NCBI GenBank assembly: GCA_034521835.1 | Contig: JAXHMA010000003.1 | Coordinates: 434,001-498,000, forward strand | Source: JAMQKA01 sp034521835 | GTDB taxonomy: Bacteria; Bacteroidota; Rhodothermia; Balneolales; Balneolaceae | Direction: 5' to 3' | Length of the DNA stretch: 64,000 nt | Part shown: positions 9,825-21,138 of the stretch, piece after piece | Layout of the letters: each line of letters opens with the position of its first letter | How positions within the stretch are numbered: position 1 is the first letter of the stretch | Position numbers and translations under genes: made by a program | Notes under the pieces: generated by a model | Seen by the model: the letters and a program-made list of their open reading frames with translations, nothing else | Told to the model about the DNA's origin: nothing | Databases searched by the model: none

Positions 9825-11137
9825 ATGAACAAATATATTGCCTTGGCAGGAAGTTTTATACTTTATGTGACTTTAAATTTCTCTATTCAATCTTGCACAA
9901 GTGATATAAAATCTAAAAACACTATTGAATCAAGTAAAGTCAGTAATACCATTCTTGCGGATACGAAAGGGGGGGCAGGAGGGGAAATTATAAAAGTGAC
10001 AAACTTAAAGTCAAAAGGTGAAGGATCATTCAGAAATGCTTTAAGTCAAGATGGTCCACGAATTATAGTATTTGAAGTAGGTGGAGTTATTGACCTTGAA
10101 AAAGAGAATATAACTATTAATAAGCCTTATGTAACCATTGCAGGACAAACAGCACCATCACCGGGCATTACTTTAATTCGGGGTGGCATTTCCATAGCTA
10201 CCCATGATGTAATCGTACGACATTTGAAGGTAAGACCCGGAGATGCAGGAGAACCTAAAAAAAGTGGCTGGGAAGTGGATGGCATCGCTACATCGGGAGC
10301 GGGAGGTAATACTTATAATATACTCATTGACCATAATTCGGTTACTTGGGCGACGGATGAGAACATAAGTGCATCAGGTCTAAGGTTGTTTGGTCCTGAT
10401 AGCACATCCCGCAGGGTAACTATTTCAAATAATTTAATTGCTGAAGGTTTAAGCAATTCGACCCATTCAGATGGAGAACATTCAAAGGGAACTTTAATTC
10501 ATGATCACTGCGAAAATATTGTGGTGACACGTAATCTATATGCACATAACGTGAATAGAAATCCTTATTATAAGACAGCTGCAACAGGAATTATTGCAAA
10601 TAATCTAATCTATAATCCTGGAAATATAGCAATCCATACTTATTGGGTAGAAAATGAATGGGAGGGTTATCCGGAACCACCTCTAGCAAAGATATCTATT
10701 GTTGGAAATGTACTTGTGCCTGGTCCGGACACCCAAATGGGAGGCCGTTATAATGGGGCTTTTGTTTCTGCGGACCATGCAGAATTATATGTGAAGGATA
10801 ATCAGATAGATAGTGGCAATAATGCTAATATCTCAATGACTTCAGGTCCTTTCAATGAAATAAAAAATCCTGAAATTTGGGATGATAAAATGGAAATATT
10901 GAATACTGATGAGGTAAAAAAATATGTATTATCTAGTGCAGGAGCTAGACCGGCTGATAGAGATCCGATAGACCGAAGGATAATTACAAGTGTCATAAAT
11001 AAAGAGGGAGAATGGTTGACAGCCAGGAAGAAGTTGGAGGGTACCCTGATCCTGAACCGGTGTATAGAGAACTAAATATTCCAAACGACAATGTTCAGGA
11101 ATGGCTGGATAAAATGGCTGAGGAGGTAGAAGGATGA
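9825..11137 (+). CDS. Pectate lyase (PL1-like right-handed beta-helix) lipoprotein, frameshift near the 3' end
   Basis: Secreted polysaccharide lyase predicted to cleave polygalacturonate-type chains by beta-elimination. The lipoprotein signal is LNFSIQSC (Cys about residue 24). The beta-helix core follows: GEGSFRNALSQDGPRIIVFE, YVTIAGQTAPSPGITLIRGG, DVIVRHLKVRPGDAG, ILIDHNSVTWATDENIS and NRNPYYKTAATGIIANNLIY, all typical of bacterial PL1 pectate lyases. The frame breaks near 11010. Using the second copy as guide, the true end reads YPDPEPVYRELNIPNDNVQE and stops at 11137. It sits between a SusD remnant and sigma 2. The substrate is inferred from the family; activity on a sulfated relative of pectin is possible. 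Confidence 0.87.
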
Positions 11138-11160
11138 ATGAATCTATATACAAACCTGAA

Positions 11161-11209
11161 TCAGTAAATGAAAGAACGTAGGTTATATTCCTTAACTCAC
11201 GGATTCAGG
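11161..11209. mobile_element. IS1380 end scar (49 bp)
   Basis: This 49-bp block reappears in inverted orientation at 34424-34472, right after the second pectate lyase copy. Read inwards it starts CCTGAATCCGTGAGT, close to the IS1380 end CCTTAATCCGTGAGT at 41217. The 8-bp inverted repeat CCTGAATC/GATTCAGG brackets it here. It is best explained as what is left of an IS1380 terminus after internal deletion, placed exactly between the pectate lyase stop and the sigma 2 leader. Confidence 0.6.
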
Positions 11210-11228
11210 AATAGAATAAGGGGTAATT

Positions 11229-11884
11229 ATGGAAAATGGTACGGCCAGTTTTTCTAAGAGTAATAAACAGAAGCATGATGACAACGGGAAGGCTTTTGAG
11301 AATGAAAGTGAAAAACTGCTGATACAAGAAATACAGGAAGGCAATGTTCGGGCATTCAAGAATATATGAGAAGAAGTATTACCAAGATTTGGTAAACTTT
11401 GCCTATCATTATGTTAAATCAGCATATTTAGCAAAGGATGTCGTGCAAGATGTATTTGCCAAATATTGGAAAAGCGTGAAAGATGGTCGCCCGACCGCTC
11501 ACTGAAGATGTACCTGTACCAGTCAGTAAAAATGAAGCTCTAAAAACGCTGCGTGACCGGAAAACTGAACGCAAATATATCGAGTCTTACCTGGAAGATA
11601 GGGGCGAGATGAGTATTACGCCAAAGCAAATAGAAATTAATGACGATCGAGAATTTCAGCAGGCTGCCCAAAAAGCTGTACAATCCCTTCCCGAACGTGC
11701 ACGGATGACTACCAACTGCATCGCAGGGACGGTTTGACCTACAAAGAGATTGCCCAGGTTATGGATATTTCGCACGAAACGGGTGGAACCTCAAATGAGC
11801 AGGGCGCTTCGCTTGCTCAGAGAACGGCTTTCAAGATACCTGCCTATATTTTTACTGGCGTCGTTTGCAGAGCAAATTTTTTAG
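11229..11884 (+). CDS. FecI-type ECF sigma factor 2 (several frameshifts)
   Basis: Homologue of sigma 1 with the same leader. It starts MENGTASFSKSNKQKHDDNG and runs through AFKNI, then after frame changes near 11367, 11460 and 11515 through AYLAKDVVQDVFA, YLYQSVKNEALKTLRDRKTE, QAAQKAVQSLPERARM and LTYKEIAQVMDISHET. From 11689 to the stop the DNA is almost identical to sigma 1. The first half differs clearly (for example LLIQEIQEGNVRAFKN versus SLIEGIQKGDVQAYKS). The gene is thus a chimera, or was homogenised by gene conversion. At least five single-base shifts interrupt it. FecR2 follows in the same direction. Confidence 0.75.
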
Positions 11885-11972
11885 TAAAAGTACGAATATA
11901 CGGTTTAAATTCACTTTTACAGCTCTTCCTCGTATTAGTTAATTCTTCAGTTTCCATCTCCTGAAATTTCCC

Positions 11973-12010
11973 AAAAAAAATTACAGGGTCTTCCTTTTGG
12001 CGTGGATCTT
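11973..12010 (+). promoter_or_regulatory. Candidate ECF-dependent promoter of fecR2
   Basis: Copy of the block at 8399-8436 (A-tract, TTACAGGGTCTTCC, TTTTGGCGTGGAT) in the sigma 2-fecR2 gap. It belongs to the roughly 900-bp segment shared by both modules. Confidence 0.4.
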
Positions 12011-12111
12011 ATTATGTGAACGTTTTCTGTTAAGAAATAAAATACCGAAAACAAGGTATTATTTGGCAGGGATCACCGCAGACTAATAACAAAGAAAAGT
12101 ACTGATAGTAT

Positions 12112-13210
12112 ATGCAAGATCAGAGAATATGGAATTTAATTCACCGGTACCTGTCGGGTGAATGTACGCCGCAGGAAGAACAGCGGCTGCACGACTGGCT
12201 GGCAGAAAATCCGGCCCATCAAGAGTTTTTTGATGCCATAAAACAGGTTTGGCAAGTCAGTCCCGTCTACGATGTAGAAGTTGATTTTGATGAGGACTGG
12301 AAGCGGTTCAGCAAGCGTCTCGGGAATAGATCACGGAAGAAACCGTACAGGTAAGAAAAGAAGCGTATTCGCAAAATAAAGGCTCGAAGCATCATACGAA
12401 GCCCCATCCGCCTAAGGCAGCTGTTGCGTGTGGCGGCTATCCTGCTGGCCATCGCTGTTCCCTCATATTATTTCATCGTTCCGGAAAGTCAGTCGTTTTT
12501 AACCTCAGTAGAGACAGAAACGGCCATGCAGAATATTCAGACTGCTCGGGGTGAGCGGGCCAGCATGGAATTCAGTGACGGCAGCAGAGTGATACTAAAT
12601 TCGATGAGTACCCTGCGATTTCCCAAGGTTTTTGAGGGCACTAAACGGGAGTTACATCTGGAGGGGGAAGCGTTTTTCCAAGTTGCTCACAACAAGGAAC
12701 GACCCTTTGTGGTACATGCCAATGGGGTGGAAGTGAACGTGCTGGGTACCGAATTCAATGTTAACAGCTACCGGGAGAATGAAGCGGTGGAAGTGGTTGT
12801 CCGTGAAGGAAAGGTAGCTGTGAATGTCCAACCACTGGATAATCAGGTAACCGGGCAGCAGGAATCGGTCGGGGAAGCCGGTAACGGAGTGATACTGACC
12901 AGGGGACAGCGAACGACGGTGGCGCCTGGTGGCCTGCCTGCGCGGGCCGGAAAGCGTTTCGCTTGCTCCACATCTGGCCTGGGTGAACGGGGAGATGATA
13001 TTTGAAGGAACGCCGATGCGCACGGTTATTAAACGATTGCATCGAGCGTACGATATGAATTTTGAAGTGAAAGATTCTGCACTTCTGGAGAGAAAACTGA
13101 AGGCGTCATTCAAAAGGGAAAGACTGGAGAAGGTGCTGGGGATCATAGCCTTTTCTCTTGATATCGATTACGAGATACATGAACAGACTGTAGTTTTTAA
13201 ATCTAACTAA
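12112..13210 (+). CDS. FecR-family anti-sigma factor 2 (frameshifted)
   Basis: Inner-membrane signal transducer for sigma 2. Order of parts: N-terminal cytoplasmic anti-sigma domain (MQDQRIWNLIHRYLSGECTP); membrane segment VAAILLAIAVPSYYFIV; periplasmic FecR domain with RGERASMEFSDGSRVILNS, KRELHLEGEAFFQVAHN and VLGTEFNVNSY; and a C-terminal DUF4974-like domain ending IIAFSLDIDYEIHEQTVVFK. The frame changes near 12318-12420 and near 12950. Against fecR1, the first 270 bases carry five single-base insertions within about 110 bases (12316-12415), a cluster more like poor local consensus than evolution. SusC2, which has the STN partner domain, starts 13 bases downstream. Confidence 0.82.
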
Positions 13211-13223
13211 AGGGGTAAAACCG

Positions 13224-16200
13224 ATGATACAACAATACAAAAGTATAAGGGGTCAATTAGTGATATCGGTGTGGGGTTTGTTAATATGCCTGATTTTAGC
13301 GGGTAGTGTCGGCACTGAGGCCTATGCACAGGACAAAATAGACCTGTACTCTGATGCTCGCGTTCAGGAGTTAAACTTGGAACGCCCGAGCTCGGAACTG
13401 CTGAAGAAACAGGTTACGCTGAAATTTGATCAGATTTCCGTAGAGAAACTGCTTGCCTACCTGGAGCAGGAGAAAAATATTCAATTTTCATATGAGAAGG
13501 AGCTGCTGGCAGATAATCCCGGGTTACTTTAAGCCTTGAAGAGGTTTCACTTGCAAAGGCCCTTGAGGAGGTCTTTAAAAATACCACTATCAAGTATTAT
13601 GCCTTTGAAGGAGGGTATATTGTACTGCGAAAACACAATTTTAAACAGGTTGTTCAGATTGAAACAGTCAGTGGTACGGTTACTGATGCCAGCTCGGGAG
13701 AGACATTGCCAGGTGTAAACGTCTTGGTGAAAGGTACAGACACCGGCACTTCTACTGATGCTGAAGGCTCTTATGAACTGACTGTGCCTTCCCTGCAGGA
13801 CACCTTAGTATTCTCGTTTATCGGATATCAGACAACCGAGTTACCTATTAACGGAAGAACGGAGATTGATATACAGCTTCAACCCCAGGCTATTTCTGGT
13901 GAGGAATTGGTTGTTGTAGGATATGGTACCCAAAGGAGACAGGATGTTACAGGTTCTGTAGCATCAGTACCGATGGAAAATCTGGATTCACAACCGGTAA
14001 CGGGCCTCGACCAGGCTATTACTGGCAAAGTAGCAGGTGTCCAGGTAAATAATTACAGCGGAACACCGGGAGCTGGACCAACTATTCGTATTAGGGGGGT
14101 AGGATCAATTGGTGCAGGAAACGACCCACTGTATGTAGTGGATGGTTTCCCAATTCCAAACTCACGTAGTCAACAGTCAAATCCACTTAATAGTATAGCT
14201 CCAAGCCAAATTGAATCAATTGAAGTCCTAAAAGATGCTTCGGCCACAGCAATTTACGGTTCCAGAGGAGCAAATGGGGTTATATTAATTACTACTAAAA
14301 GTGGAACTCCTGCTGGTACACAAATTGAAATAAATAGCTCTGTCGGATTACAAAGTGTCAGAGAGCGAGGTATGGTTGAGGTCCTAAATGCCCGTGAATG
14401 GGCTCAATTGGTAAATGACAGGACTTCGGACTTAATTCGATGGCGGGAAAACAGGGAACCCCAACCTTCAGATATTCCTGAAATGTACAGGAACCCGGAA
14501 CAATATGGTGAGGGAACCGATTGGCCAAGCCTAATCCACGAGAATGCCCTCATGCATAATCAAAATATCACCATACGGGGTGGGAATGAGGCTATCAGAT
14601 CGATGGTTTCCGTAAATTTTTTGGACCAGGAGGGTACACTGTTAGAAACCGGTTATAAACGATATAATTTTCGAGTTAATGTAAATGCTACATTAAGTGA
14701 CAGGCTGAATGTAGGGTTACGTCTTGCCCCATCCCTGGAGAAACAAGAACTGGGAGATACGGATGGATATCGAACGGGAGATTATGCAGTTGCCTACTTG
14801 GTAAATCCTATAGCTGATCTTAGAGACGAGAATGGAAACTTAAACCCCATGGTCGATGGAGATGGCATGCTGGCATTTCCCAACCCGGTGTTACAAGCGA
14901 AACAGGTCAACCAGACCCTGCGAAGGGGCAGAGCTATTGGAAATGCTTTTCTGGAGTATGAGTTAATTGACGGACTTGAATTTAATTCCACCATCAATTT
15001 TGACTGGTCTGATTCGAGAACTGAGTATTATAAGCCAACCACTCTTGGAGCATATAGAACTTATCCACCGACCGAGGCAGTGGGTTACGTTTATTCCTCG
15101 AATTCTATTAACTGGCTAAGTGAAAACACCCTTAATTACAATGCGGATTTTGGGAGGAATCACAGTGTTGATGCCATTCTCGGATTTTCAGTTCAACAGG
15201 AAACCACAGAATTCACAAATGTAGAGGGCAGAGGATTTGCTGATGATGAAATTAGAACTTTGGGGGCGGCTCCTACCCAAAGCGGTGCAACCAACACGAC
15301 CGAATGGGGATTGGTATCAACCCTGGCCAGAGTCAACTATGATTACCAGGATAAATACCTGGTAACAGCTACAATACGGAGAGATGGTTCTTCAAGGTTT
15401 GGATCCGAAAATAGATGGGGGACCTTTCCTTCCTTTTCTCTTGGCTGGCGACTCTCAGACGAAGAATTTCTCAGTGATGTAAATACAATTGATAACCTGA
15501 TGATAAGAGCGGGTTACGGTAGGTCAGGAAATTTCAACATTGGTAATTATGCTCATTTGGGAGTTGTTGAATCAACTGATTACGCTTTAAATAGCCAACA
15601 GGCTGCCGGTAGAAGCATTACGAATATGGGAAATCCCAATTTGGGATGGGAAGAAGTTGAACAACTGAATGTTGGGCTGGATGTCAGTTTAATGGCTAAT
15701 CGGTTAAATGTGACCGTAGATTACTACAATAAAGTGAGTAGTAATATGCTGTTAAATGTGGAAACCCCCATTACATCCGGTTTTAGTAATGCCCTCGTCA
15801 ACAGGGGTGAGGTGACCAATAAAGGAATTGAGTTAGCCATACAATCAACTGTGCTAAGCAATACAGATTTTAATTGGGATCTGAATTTTAATATTGATCA
15901 TAATGCCAACACAGTTACAGAACTGGATGCCCCTATTATATCGCCCGTCTCGACGGCGAAACATATCACTGAAGAAGGGTATCCCATTGGTCAATTCTGA
16001 TGGGTATGTAGTTGAAGGGTTTTACAGCAGTAATGAGGAGATAGCTGAACATATTCCCAACGGCCCTGCTCCCAATACTAATCGTTTGTTTATGCCCGGT
16101 TCCTACAAACACAAGGATGTTAATGGAGATGGCCAAATAACTCCCATAGATGATTTTGCCAAGAATCGGGGATCCATATCCCGACTTCACCTGGGGATTA

Positions 16201-16689
16201 ACCAACACTCTGAACTATAAGGGATTTGATTTTAGCATCTCCATGACGGGTTCCCACGGTGGCGAAACCATGCAGAGCGGTCGTGAGGACTTCTGGAATT
16301 TGGATGGCGTTTTTAACGTATCTGCAGAGGCCAAAGATCGATGGATGTCGCCTGAAAATCCCGGTGCCGGACTTATCCCAAGAGCCATGTCGAGAGTAAT
16401 ACACCGGTATGCACAAAGCACCTGGATCGTAGATAACTCACATATTTGGATCCGGGATGTAACTCTGGGCCATACCTTCAATGCTAGTAAATATGGATTC
16501 TTGAGCTCTGTTGGAGCTGATGACGCAAGGCTCTATATGAATGTGCATAATGCCTGGATATCAAATACAAATCTGCAGAATCCTGATGTGCAGCTGTTTT
16601 CTGGTAACCCACTTCAACCGGGTGAAACACGAAATTCAAATTATCCTATCTCCAGGGTATTCACATTAGGAATCAATATTAATTTTTAA
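13224..16689 (+). CDS. SusC/RagA-family transporter 2 with N-terminal STN domain (frameshifted)
   Basis: TonB-linked outer-membrane oligosaccharide transporter with a signalling domain. A signal peptide ends AYAQD. The STN (secretin/TonB N-terminal) domain runs from KKQVTLKFDQISVEKLLAYL to YYAFEGGYIVLRKH, with a frame break at 13521 where GGG would need a fourth G. The carboxypeptidase-regulatory-like domain follows (LPGVNVLVKGTDTGTSTDAE), then GEELVVVGYGTQRRQDVTGS, the plug (LYVVDGF, IEVLKDASATAIYGSRGANG) and the barrel. Further breaks lie near 15998 and 16165. The C-terminus ends YPISRVFTLGININF. The STN domain implies trans-envelope control through FecR2 and sigma 2. Confidence 0.88.
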
Positions 16690-16701
16690 TTGGGTAATCA
16701 C

Positions 16702-18230
16702 ATGTTTTATTTTATGAAAAAATTTATAGCTAAAGGTTTTGCGTTACCTGTCGCAGTTCTAATTTTGTGTGTTACTTTTGTGAGCTGTGATAATATCCTG
16801 ACCACTTCTCCGGCAGACGCCATAAGCTCAACAGAATTCTTTCAAAATGAAGACCAGGTTGAGCAGGCGGTAATCGGGCATATTCCAAGTTGCAGGATAT
16901 GTATGCAAACCAGTGGAAATTCTCGGAATTGCGTTCAGACAATACTATTGTCCAGTATAATGATGGGAATTTTGGTCCTCATCCCATTTGGTTAATAGAC
17001 GAATTCACTATGACGTCTACAAATAACAATATTGAACCGTATTGGGGGGATGTCTACCAGGGAATTCAAAAATGTAATGCCGTTCTAAATAATATCGACA
17101 GGGCCGACTTTGAGACCAGTGGATTTAAAGAACAGCTTACTGCCGAGGTCAAATTCTTAAGGGCTTTTTACTATTTCCATTTGGTAAGGTTGTTCGGAGG
17201 GGTCCCACTTGTGTTAGATCAGGTAGAATCCCCGTCCCAGGCCTTCGACGTAATTGGATCCAGAGCTGATGCCCAGGCGATTTATGATCAAATCATCCAG
17301 GATGCCAGCGAGGCTGCTGGAGTACTGCCCCAAAGCTACTCTACCGAAAATCAAGGCAGGGCTACGGAAGGAGCCGCGAGAACTTTATTAGCAGAAGTAT
17401 ATTTGACCAGGGGAGATTATGCTTCCGCTCGTACTGAACTGGAAAGCGTAATGCAGCTTGGTTATGACCTGGTGGACAATTATGAAGATATTTTTGATCC
17501 GGCTAATAAATATCACGAGGAGTATATATTCGATGTCAGTTATGCGGAATTGGAAAGTAATAGAGGGTTGGGCAATAACCTAATTTATGAATTTGCCCCT
17601 CATAATTCCGGATCCGTTGTTACCGGTGATAACGCAAGCACTCCCGATGGATTAAATATCCCCACCAGGGATATCTTAAATGCTTATGAGCAGGACGATT
17701 TAAGGAAAGATGCTTCGATAGGGTATTATGTAGATCCAGGTAATACTGAATTTGGTATTGCAATAGGGGATACGATACTTTATGTAAATAAATATGCCTC
17801 TGATCATTCTGTTCTTGGAATAACCAATGACAATATACCGGTGTACCGTTATGCCCATGTGTTATTGATGATGGCTGAGGTCATTAATGAAATTGAGGGC
17901 CCCACCAGTGAGGCGTACGGTTATATCGATGAAGTTCGCCAGAGAGCGGGCCTGGATCCTCTGACAACCGGTTTGTCAAAAGCTGATTTCAGAGATGCGG
18001 TCTATCATGAACAACGCGTCGAATTGGCTTTTGAAAATCATCGATGGTATAATCTTTTAAGACAGGGACGAGCCTTGGAGGTTATGCAGCAACATGCACC
18101 AGATGTTAAGGATATTCAGCCTCACTTCTCTGAACCTGTATACAATATTGAAGAGTACATGCTACTCTATCCAATTCCGGAAAGGGAAAGAACACTAAAT
18201 GCAGACTTAACGCAAAATCCGGGTTGGTAG
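16702..18230 (+). CDS. SusD/RagB-family lipoprotein 2 (one frameshift)
   Basis: Glycan-binding partner of SusC2, starting 12 bases after its stop. The lipoprotein signal reads VLILCVTFVSC. After a frame change near 16880 come LQDMYANQWKFSELRSDNTI, FLRAFYYFHLVRLFGGVPLV (the SusD signature after helix 3), GRATEGAARTLLAEVYLTRG, YRYAHVLLMMAEVINEI and RVELAFENHRWYNLLRQGRA. It ends LLYPIPERE then LNADLTQNPGW. ATG at 16714 (MKKFIAKGF) is the other possible start. Sulfatase 1 begins 28 bases after the stop, so the two are probably co-transcribed. Confidence 0.88.
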
Positions 18231-18258
18231 CCAGTGGATATGATTTAAATCATAAATC

Positions 18259-19647
18259 ATGAAATATATTATTCTAAGTTATCTATTAATTTTTGGCTTA
18301 CTTATTAGTTGTTCAGGTTCTGGTGATAAGGAGCAGGCGAAGGCAAGTCAAGAGCCTCCCAACATCGTCTTCATCATCTCGGATGACCATTCCTGGACCG
18401 ATTATAGTTTTATGGGGCATCCCCACATTGAGACGCCTAATATTGATGAGTTGGCCTCCCAGGGGCTGACGTTTACCCGGGGGTACCTGCCCGCCCCTGT
18501 GTGCCGGCCTTCGCTGGCCTCCCTGATTACCGGGTTGTATCCGCATCAACACGGCGTTACCGGGAATGATCCGGCATTTGAATTTGATCGGGGATCGGCC
18601 TCCGGGACGGAGTGGCTTGAAGCCCGGGAACCGGTCAACGATGTGGTTACCGACCGGTTTAACGAGCTCCCTTCTCTCACTGATTACCTCTCGGAGCTCG
18701 GCTACCTCTCCCTGCAGACCGGCAAATGGTGGGAAGGCAGCTGGAAAGATGCCGGGTTTACTCATGGAATGACTCATGCAGATCCCACCCGCGGAGGCCG
18801 GCACGGAGATGAGGGGCTGACGATCGGCCGGAAAGGGATGCAACCTATAGAAGAGTTTATGGACCAGGCGCAGCAAGAAGACAACCCCTTTTTCCTTTGG
18901 TATGCCCCCTTTATGCCGCATACACCCCATACCCCGCCGGACTCATTGCTGCAAAAATACCTGCCGGATGCCCCGAGTGAGCCTATTGCGAAATACTGGG
19001 CGATGATTGACTGGTTTGATATAACGGTGGGCCAACTACTTGATTCAATAGACGAGCGGGGAATATCGGAGAATACGCTGGTTGTGTATTTGACTGATAA
19101 TGGATGGGTACAGAACCCGGACCAGGACAATCAGTTTATCTGGCCTTCCAAACAGTCGCCCTATGACGACGGTATTCGTACTCACATTACCTACAAATGG
19201 CCGGGACAGATTCCGATAAGAATGGATACCACCACGTTTGTAAGTACCAATGATATTGCTACTACAGTCCTGGAGATCCTGGATATCGAACCCAAACTTG
19301 AAATGCCCGGCCTCAACGCGCTGGATCGAGAGGCGCTGGAGGAACGACAGGCGATTTACAGTGAAGATTTTAATCATGATATCGCCGATGTGCACGAACC
19401 CACCAAGAGCCTGGAGCACCGGGTAGTATTAAAAAAAAACTGGAAGCTGATCGTACCTAAAGTAGAAGGGACGTCCCCGGAGGAAGAACTTTCTGGTGGC
19501 GGACGCTTCATAGATATGATTGCGGAACCGGAACTCTACCACATTGTAAATGATCCACATGAACAGAATAATGTGGCTTCTGAGCATCCGGAAATAGTCA
19601 GGGAATTGACTCAACGGCTGAATAGCTGGTGGAGAAGAGATTTTTGA
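18259..19647 (+). CDS. S1-family sulfatase 1 (lipoprotein; atypical CRPSL motif)
   Basis: Intact 462-residue formylglycine-type sulfatase, predicted to remove sulfate esters from the imported glycan. The lipobox is LISC with Cys18, and the metal-binding pair Asp42-Asp43 sits in FIISDDHSW. The maturation motif is at residues 82-86: Cys-Arg-Pro-Ser-Leu in VCRPSLASLITG. The canonical motif is C-x-P/A-x-R, so Arg is replaced by Leu. Later features match the family: LQTGKWWEG, YAPFMPHTPHTPPDS and VVYLTDNGW with the DN pair. The expected sulfatase modules and length are present, so it should fold; whether Cys82 is converted to formylglycine is uncertain. It follows SusD2 in the same transcript. Confidence 0.9.
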   Translation: MKYIILSYLLIFGLLISCSGSGDKEQAKASQEPPNIVFIISDDHSWTDYSFMGHPHIETPNIDELASQGLTFTRGYLPAPVCRPSLASLITGLYPHQHGVTGNDPAFEFDRGSASGTEWLEAREPVNDVVTDRFNELPSLTDYLSELGYLSLQTGKWWEGSWKDAGFTHGMTHADPTRGGRHGDEGLTIGRKGMQPIEEFMDQAQQEDNPFFLWYAPFMPHTPHTPPDSLLQKYLPDAPSEPIAKYWAMIDWFDITVGQLLDSIDERGISENTLVVYLTDNGWVQNPDQDNQFIWPSKQSPYDDGIRTHITYKWPGQIPIRMDTTTFVSTNDIATTVLEILDIEPKLEMPGLNALDREALEERQAIYSEDFNHDIADVHEPTKSLEHRVVLKKNWKLIVPKVEGTSPEEELSGGGRFIDMIAEPELYHIVNDPHEQNNVASEHPEIVRELTQRLNSWWRRDF

Positions 19648-19727
19648 ATTCGCATTTATTATTCACATATAGAAAATAAGTGATGGGTTCAGATAAGGTT
19701 AAATATTAAAGATTAAAATTAATGTAA

Positions 19728-21138
19728 ATGAAATTATCACGATATCTGATTTTTTGTATTATTTTAACTGGAATAGCTATTACTGAAGGGGAGTCACAGG
19801 ATGTCGCTTCTAACCAGCCAAACACCCGCCCGAACATCTTGCTGGTGTTTGTGGACGACTTGGACCACGAGCCATTCGGGTTTATGGGCAATGATATTAT
19901 TCATACCCCCAATATCGACCGCCTGGCCGCCGACGGAGTGGTGTTCCGCAATGCGTTTGCCGTGACGGCCACCTGCGTTACCAGCCGGGGGAACCTCATG
20001 ACCGGGCGGTATGCGGCCCGCACCGGCATCTATTTTGACCAGTTTGATGAGCTGACCCCTGAACAGGCCGCGATGAGCTATCCGGCGCAGCTTCGCCAGT
20101 CCGGCTATCATACCGGCTACGTTGGCAAGTGGCACATGGGCCCGTACCGGGAGGGGATGTTTGACGATGACCGGGCCTACGACGGGCAGGGGGAGTTCTG
20201 GTCGGAGGAGTATCCGCCTGAGCGCGGCTCTCATTTGACCGACCGGCTGGGCAACCAGGCGGTGGATATGATCCACGACGTGCCGGCCGGCCAGCCGTTT
20301 GCGGTGACGGTCGGCTTTAAGGCCCCGCACGTGCAGGACGGATTCCATCCGGTCGAGCCCTACCCGGCCTCCCCGGCCACGGCGGTGCTGTATGAACGGG
20401 ATGAAATACCGGCGCCACCACTGTCAGAACCGGAGTTTTTTGCCTCTCAACCCGACTTTTTAAAGCAGTCGCTGAACCGAGTGCGCTGGGACTACAGGCT
20501 GGGGCCGCCGGAATCACTGAACTTCCAGCGTTCGGTGCGCCGCTACTATCGGATGGTCACCGGGGTGGATCGACAGCTGGGCAAGATGATGGAGGCACTT
20601 CGAGAGACCAATCGCCTGGAGAATACCATTGTGGTGTTTACCTCCGATCACGGGATGTATCTGGGGGATCGCGGATTTGCCGGCAAGTGGCTGGGCCACG
20701 ACACCTCGATTCGTATTCCGCTGATTGTCCGCGATCCGGGCCTGCGGGAGGCCGAGGCGGGGACCGAGCGCGAGCCGATGGTGCTGATGGTGGACCTGCT
20801 GCCGACCTTCCTGGACTGGGCGGGAGTGTCCCCACCAGAGGGTGTGCAGGGGCGTTCATTTGCCCCGATTGTGGCTGGCCAGGATACCGGACGACTGGCG
20901 TACGGAATTCTTTTACGAACATCACAGTTTTCCGGATCGAATTCCCCGGTCAGAAGGAGTGCGTACTGAACGCTACAAGTACCTGCGCTATCTCGACAGC
21001 GAACCTCTGTTTGAGGAGCTCTATGACCTTCGGGAAGACCCGGACGAGTCGGAAAACCTGGCCGGGGACCCGCAATACCAAGAGCTTCTGCAGCAGATGC
21101 GAGAAAAATGGGAAACCTGGAGGGAAGAGGTACGGTAA
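19728..21138 (+). CDS. S1-family sulfatase 2 (CVTSR motif, frameshift near 3' end)
   Basis: Secreted formylglycine sulfatase. The signal peptide covers about residues 1-24, the metal pair Asp43-Asp44 lies in VFVDDLDHE, and the maturation motif at Cys83 reads CVTSR. This has Thr where Pro or Ala is usual but keeps Arg. Other family features are GYVGKWHMG, FTSDHGMYLGDRGF and GKWLGHDTSIRIPLI. The frame shifts near 20890; the C-terminus then reads DDWRTEFFYEHHSF, GVRTERYKYLRY and LREDPDESENLAGDPQYQEL. DNA here is distinctly richer in G+C than in SusD2, suggesting a different origin for the sulfatase genes. It lies 80 bases after sulfatase 1. Confidence 0.87.

Noticed and set aside
18313..18930. 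Long reverse-strand open frame opposite sulfatase 1 (and similar frames opposite sulfatase 2, the FG-GAP protein and the ThuA gene)
   Set aside because: These are shadows of G+C-rich coding sequence: no family motifs, rich in Arg and Pro, and covering strongly conserved genes.
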